A program made the translations under genes and the position numbers. Positions 59,816 through 64,000 of a stretch of DNA of 64,000 nt are shown one piece after another (the stretch's first letter is position 1; each line of letters begins with the position of its first letter). The notes beneath the pieces were generated by a model. The model searched no databases and was not told where the DNA came from. It saw only the letters and a program-made list of their open reading frames with translations. The DNA lies in the NCBI RefSeq assembly GCF_036417845.1, contig NC_089994.1, forward strand, positions 16,324,001 to 16,388,000, in the 5' to 3' direction. Origin of the DNA: Apteryx mantelli. Taxonomy: Eukaryota; Chordata; Aves; Apterygiformes; Apterygidae.

Positions 59816-62277
59816 GGTGTTATAGAACTGCCCTATGTTTTATATCTGTAACAAATTGATGGCTAATTGGGATGTCATAGCTGTTGTCATACAACACAGT
59901 ACTTCCCCATGGAACTTAGTAGCACAATGACAGTTGAATTATCTTGCTATAGACCATGGGATACCACTTCCTGAGTAAAGAAAATCCAATTTTGAAGCTA
60001 TCAGTTTATGGTCTTTGGTATTCAGGAGAACAGTACTGATTCTGTCTTGGACACATATACACACGTATAACCCAGCCAAGTTTCATATAGTACTAATACA
60101 TCATTTAACTATATAGGATGGTTTCTTTTTGTGGCTCTTGAGTATATTAGACGCAAAATGCTAACATGGTGCAGAGCATACCTTGCAGTCTCTTGAACAT
60201 GTAATACACACTGATGCTTACATTCATTAGGTTCAAGTGAGTTAGTCTGATACTTAATGGGATAATGACAAGTCCTGGAAACCAGCAGCTGCAAGGCAGG
60301 GCAATAATTACTGTAGATTTATAGTACCATTGTATCCCTCTCTAGGGGCACAATACATTCAGATTCCTTTCCTGCTTCATAGATATTTATGGGGATAGAA
60401 CCAAAGTCTTCTGCAGTGACAGGAAAACAAAATGGAGAGCACTCATGCCCTGTGCTTTGTGTGGTCTTGCCTGTGATAGGATGGATGAAGGAAAGTACAC
60501 AACAGCCATGCTTATAGAGCGTGTTCATACTACTTTGTGAACATCAGTGGCAACCAGAAAGTAGCTCAGTGGTGGCAGTTTTCTATCTTTTCGCTTTCTA
60601 TGGAGCTGTTGAGCACGTAAGCTATTTACTCAGGCGTTGTATAGTAAGACTCTTAGATTAGAATGAACCATCTGAATTTTAAAACCTTTTCTTTTTACAT
60701 CTCTTGATTCTATCAGTGACTATAATCAAGGTGGTATAAATAATACATATTTCTTTTATTTTAGTGTTATAGTACTGTATAACAAACAACTCCCTTATGC
60801 AACAGCTGGCTGTCATTTCATGTATTTACAGAATCAAACTGACAAGTCAGACTGTGGCTTTCCAAGATTGAAAGAAAGACATCCGTATATGCTCCATGTA
60901 GGTGAGTAGCAATAAGGCAAAATTTAAAAGCCTTTCTTAGTCATAGAGATTACTTCATTTTCAACCATTGTTGGGGACTAATGGCACATGATTACCACTT
61001 TTATTAGACTTGTGACATTTTGTGATATGACACAAGCTGAAGTTACTTTCTGTGTGTCTTGTGAAGGATTTCCTCCAAACTCATACATAGTTATTACTGA
61101 CATAGTGAAGTGACACACTTGGGTTTTCACACATTAATAAAATCCTCCTATACCATCAAACAAGCTCTTCTATTAGTTATGTAATTTATTGAAAATTTCC
61201 AAAATATTTTAAAATCCTTTTAATCTTTTTTCTCCCATGAAATAAGACAAATTTAGAGATGAAAATTAAATGTTGTTTGGTTTACCAGTTACATGCTTCT
61301 GCTTTGGACTATCAGAAATCTGTGTAAGAATCATTGATTCACACAGCATATGTGGTTTTTATTTTTAAAAAGGCAGTATTTCTGTGGTAAGATTAATGGG
61401 TGCAATTACATTGTGCCTGTCAGCTTCCCATACCCCTCTTAAGATCTTTGCAACTGTTTCCTAACATGGGTTTTTCGGGAGGAAAAGAGGAACTGCTGGG
61501 CTGCCTTCGCGCTCTGTTAATGTGACTATAACCAAATCTGAACACATTTTCTTTAGTGAAATAACTGCCATATTCATGTTACTACTTCCTCACCTCATTT
61601 CTACCATTCAATACAATCAATATAGTTATTTCATGAAGATGATATATTGTTGCAGGGGCTTTAACCTCATGAATGACCTGTAGTAGGTTTTGGTCACTAA
61701 AAGAACAAAAATCTTTACTATTAATTTGTCAGAGCTCAAGGCTTCTACTAGAAGAGACCTGTTTTTCTCTATTGTTTGTGCATAGACTTCTTCTATGTCT
61801 ATATGTGTTAAATGCTCACTCAAATTATCTTGACCTACAATACTTGTTCTATTTCAAGGTTCTGGGTGTCTAAAAGATTATTTGACTCCTAGTTTGTTTT
61901 TTTTTTAGTTCCCTTAGAAAAAAACACCTCTCCTGAGTCATATTTTAAAAATACTGTTAAGCTCTTAAAGCCACTTCTGCTCCTATGTCACAAAGCATTA
62001 TTGAAAAGGCATTCATTTTTACCACCTACTCAAACTGAGAACTTCAAGAATTCTTTTCCACTCTCATGTTGAAACTATACTGGCAGCATTCTTGTTCTTA
62101 GAAATGTGCTTCTATGATCTTCTTGCTATGAGCAGGTTGGGCTTTTTAAGAGAACTGTGCTGTCAAGATTATAATTTAATATTAATAACATTAACAAATA
62201 TTATTATTATTAATACTAGTTCTGATACTGTGATTACTATTACTTGATTAATAATTTGCTTTTGCAACTTCTTCTAA
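59816..62277. other. Upstream flank, no gene seen
   Basis: AT-rich intergenic sequence. Open frames under 70 codons. No recognised gene, RNA or repeat. Confidence 0.55.
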
Positions 62278-62472
62278 TCAAGGATCTCACAGATTTCATA
62301 AATCTTAATGATAATTATATTATACAATATCCCTGAGAGACTAGTAAGTATTATCATCCCCATTTCACAAAAACGGGAGCTGAAGTTCAAAGTCATAGTC
62401 ACACAATCTACGCAGAACTAGAAATAGAAATAGTCTCCTGGCTCTCAGTCCTGTTCCTTCACCAGTCACCCT
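62278..62472 (+). mobile_element. MIR/L2-like SINE or LINE-tail relic
   Basis: Starts AAGGATCTCACAGATTTCAT, continues TATTATCATCCCCATTTCACA and GCTGAAGTTCAAAGTCATAG, then a TCTCCTGGCTCTCAGTCCTG end. The word order equals the old amniote MIR-type consensus ('ggatctcaaagc', 'attatccccattttacag', 'ctgaggcacagag', 'ggtcacacag'). Confidence 0.55.
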
Positions 62473-63049
62473 AAATAGTTTCTAGTATAGTTTTGTAAGA
62501 CACTTATCACATGATTTTCAAAAAACTTGTCCTCTTTGTTAAGGTAAAATAAAAAAAAATTTTAAAGTAATAATAAAAATGAGACTGCCTCACTTGTGAA
62601 TGAGGTTGCTGATATGATTCTAGCTGTTTTATGAGCAATGCTATCCAAGATTCATGAGTTAATCCTGACCCTAAGTGCACCTAAAATAGATATCTTTGCC
62701 TCCAGCTAAACAGGCTTACTAAGATTGCCTAAATAATTTATGCATAACCAACTAGTGGAAATTAGATCTTCTGTGATTTCCCTAGATACATATTCTGCAT
62801 GTATCATGTATATCCTTGTCTATTTCTGATATTCATCTGAAATTCAGTTGGGACTTTTCAGAACACTTTTGTACTCCAGCTGTATAGCTCTGAGAAGAAG
62901 CCAACTGGAGAAATAATGTATCTTTGAATGGGGGCAAAATAACGTTTTAAATCCAAGTGCATAGCAGATGAAAATGCTGCATGGTTTATAATTGCATTTT
63001 TTGTTAATAAGCTCCGGATTAGAACTAACAAACCACAATTCTGTTTCTA

Positions 63050-63215
63050 AGTCTGTCCCTGGCCTATGTGGATAAGCATATTGTCTCTCTGTGCCCTACT
63101 TGTAAAACAAAAATAATGGCACTTAGCTACAACCATCACAGATGGCATAGTGATATACAGCCAGCCAGCCAGATAAATATGAGGTATGAGAGGATGATTA
63201 AGTAAAATGAAAAAT
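63050..63215 (-). mobile_element. MIR-like relic, reverse orientation
   Basis: TTGTCTCTCTGTGCCCTACT, then TGTAAAACAAAAATAATGGC and ACTTAGCTAC, matches the MIR order 'cctctctgtgcctcagtttcctcatctgtaaaatggggataatagcacctacc'. A weak 'gaggatgattaagtaaaatga' continues the same pattern. Confidence 0.5.
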
Positions 63216-64000
63216 GAAGTAATCTAATTTTCTTTTCTGTAGCACAGAAAAAGTGAAAAACATATACAGTCCCAAGTTATGCTCTTTGGACCTGTTTGTG
63301 TTACATTGTCTTCACTGGAATAGTAAACTGAAGCTTGGGTTAAAATTTGCTCCACTGGGGAGAAAACCGATTTTCATTTCTGGTCTTTACAAACAGAAAG
63401 CAAAAGCATTAGCAAGCATTGTCCTACCTTGTTCTGACTGCAAATTCAAGAATCTGTTTCACATCTCTGGCTGAAATGGAAGGTACAGTACAAACTGTCT
63501 ATCTGGAGTTCATAACTCATAATTCTTTTCCAGAATTCATAACTGGAAAATATATTCTGTCTCTTTTGGATATCAACTGGTAAAAGACATTTCTTGCTTA
63601 TGTCTGCTCCACGGTGCCAGGAATGCTTTGAACTGTTTTACTGTACTTGTTCAGACTAGCTGCAAAATTAGGGCCAGGCTGTAGCTTCAGTCAACCATGC
63701 AGCCGGTGGAGGAGGAGCACCAGGTATTCCAGGAATAATTTAGGTGTGACAGCCAGAATGTCTGCAACGGTTATTCAGAGAATACAGCAAGCATTGTTGC
63801 TACCCCACATTGGTTCAGTTGCACTGGTTGGTGCTGCCTTCATCTGGGGAGTCTTATGGCAGCATTAACTAGAACAATGCTTATGTAGCTCTTCACACCT
63901 GTGCAAAACAAGTGTAAATCACTACTGTTCCTGTTCATATCTCACATGCACCTCTACCTCGCCATGCTATTTTTATCAATCTAATAATGTCCATCTATTC
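63216..64000. other. Window end, no gene seen
   Basis: The 73-codon plus-strand frame at 63647-63868 ends with a short hydrophobic stretch but has no recognised family, splice context or promoter. Nothing else seen. Confidence 0.5.

Noticed and set aside
58000-64000. IFT81 3' exons expected upstream of ATP2A2
   Set aside because: No coiled-coil-like coding sequence with splice sites was found on the minus strand.

Overview
This is vertebrate nuclear DNA, most likely from a bird. It carries one complete, intact gene on the minus strand: ATP2A2, encoding the SERCA2 calcium pump of the endoplasmic and sarcoplasmic reticulum. All coding exons could be placed base by base from splice sites, reading phase and protein similarity. 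They join into an uninterrupted frame of 997 codons (SERCA2a) or 1042 codons (SERCA2b). The bird assignment is an inference. It rests on sauropsid-type residues, compact introns, no young mammalian repeats, and only old relics resembling CR1 and MIR/CORE-SINE elements.

Layout from high to low coordinates, in the direction of transcription. 64000-55180 is the upstream flank, with no recognisable gene but several decayed ancient repeats and a perfect 30-base hairpin. 55175-54618 is a 52-55 bp GC-rich minisatellite next to the promoter. About 54600-52810 is a CpG island holding a CCAAT box, GC boxes, the 5' leader and exon 1 (start codon 53341-53339). Exons 2-20 run from 52079 to 10334. Intron 5 is the longest (12.3 kb) and intron 11 the shortest (89 bp). 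Exon 20 contains the classical SERCA2 isoform switch. Read through, it encodes the 49-residue SERCA2b tail with its eleventh membrane helix, stops at 10336-10334, and is probably polyadenylated near 8915. Spliced at 10482, it joins a 14-base coding piece at 5022-5009 that gives the four-residue SERCA2a end, followed by a 3' UTR probably ending near 4225 and/or 3885.

1-3870 is the downstream flank. It is somewhat GC-richer than the introns and has no supported gene. No tRNA, rRNA, CRISPR or intact transposon was recognised. No unknown multi-gene system is visible. The most unusual items are the promoter-proximal minisatellite with its self-complementary core, the back-to-back polyadenylation signals near 3.9 and 4.24 kb, a changed phospholamban-contact segment in the pump, and several perfect inverted repeats in introns and flanks.
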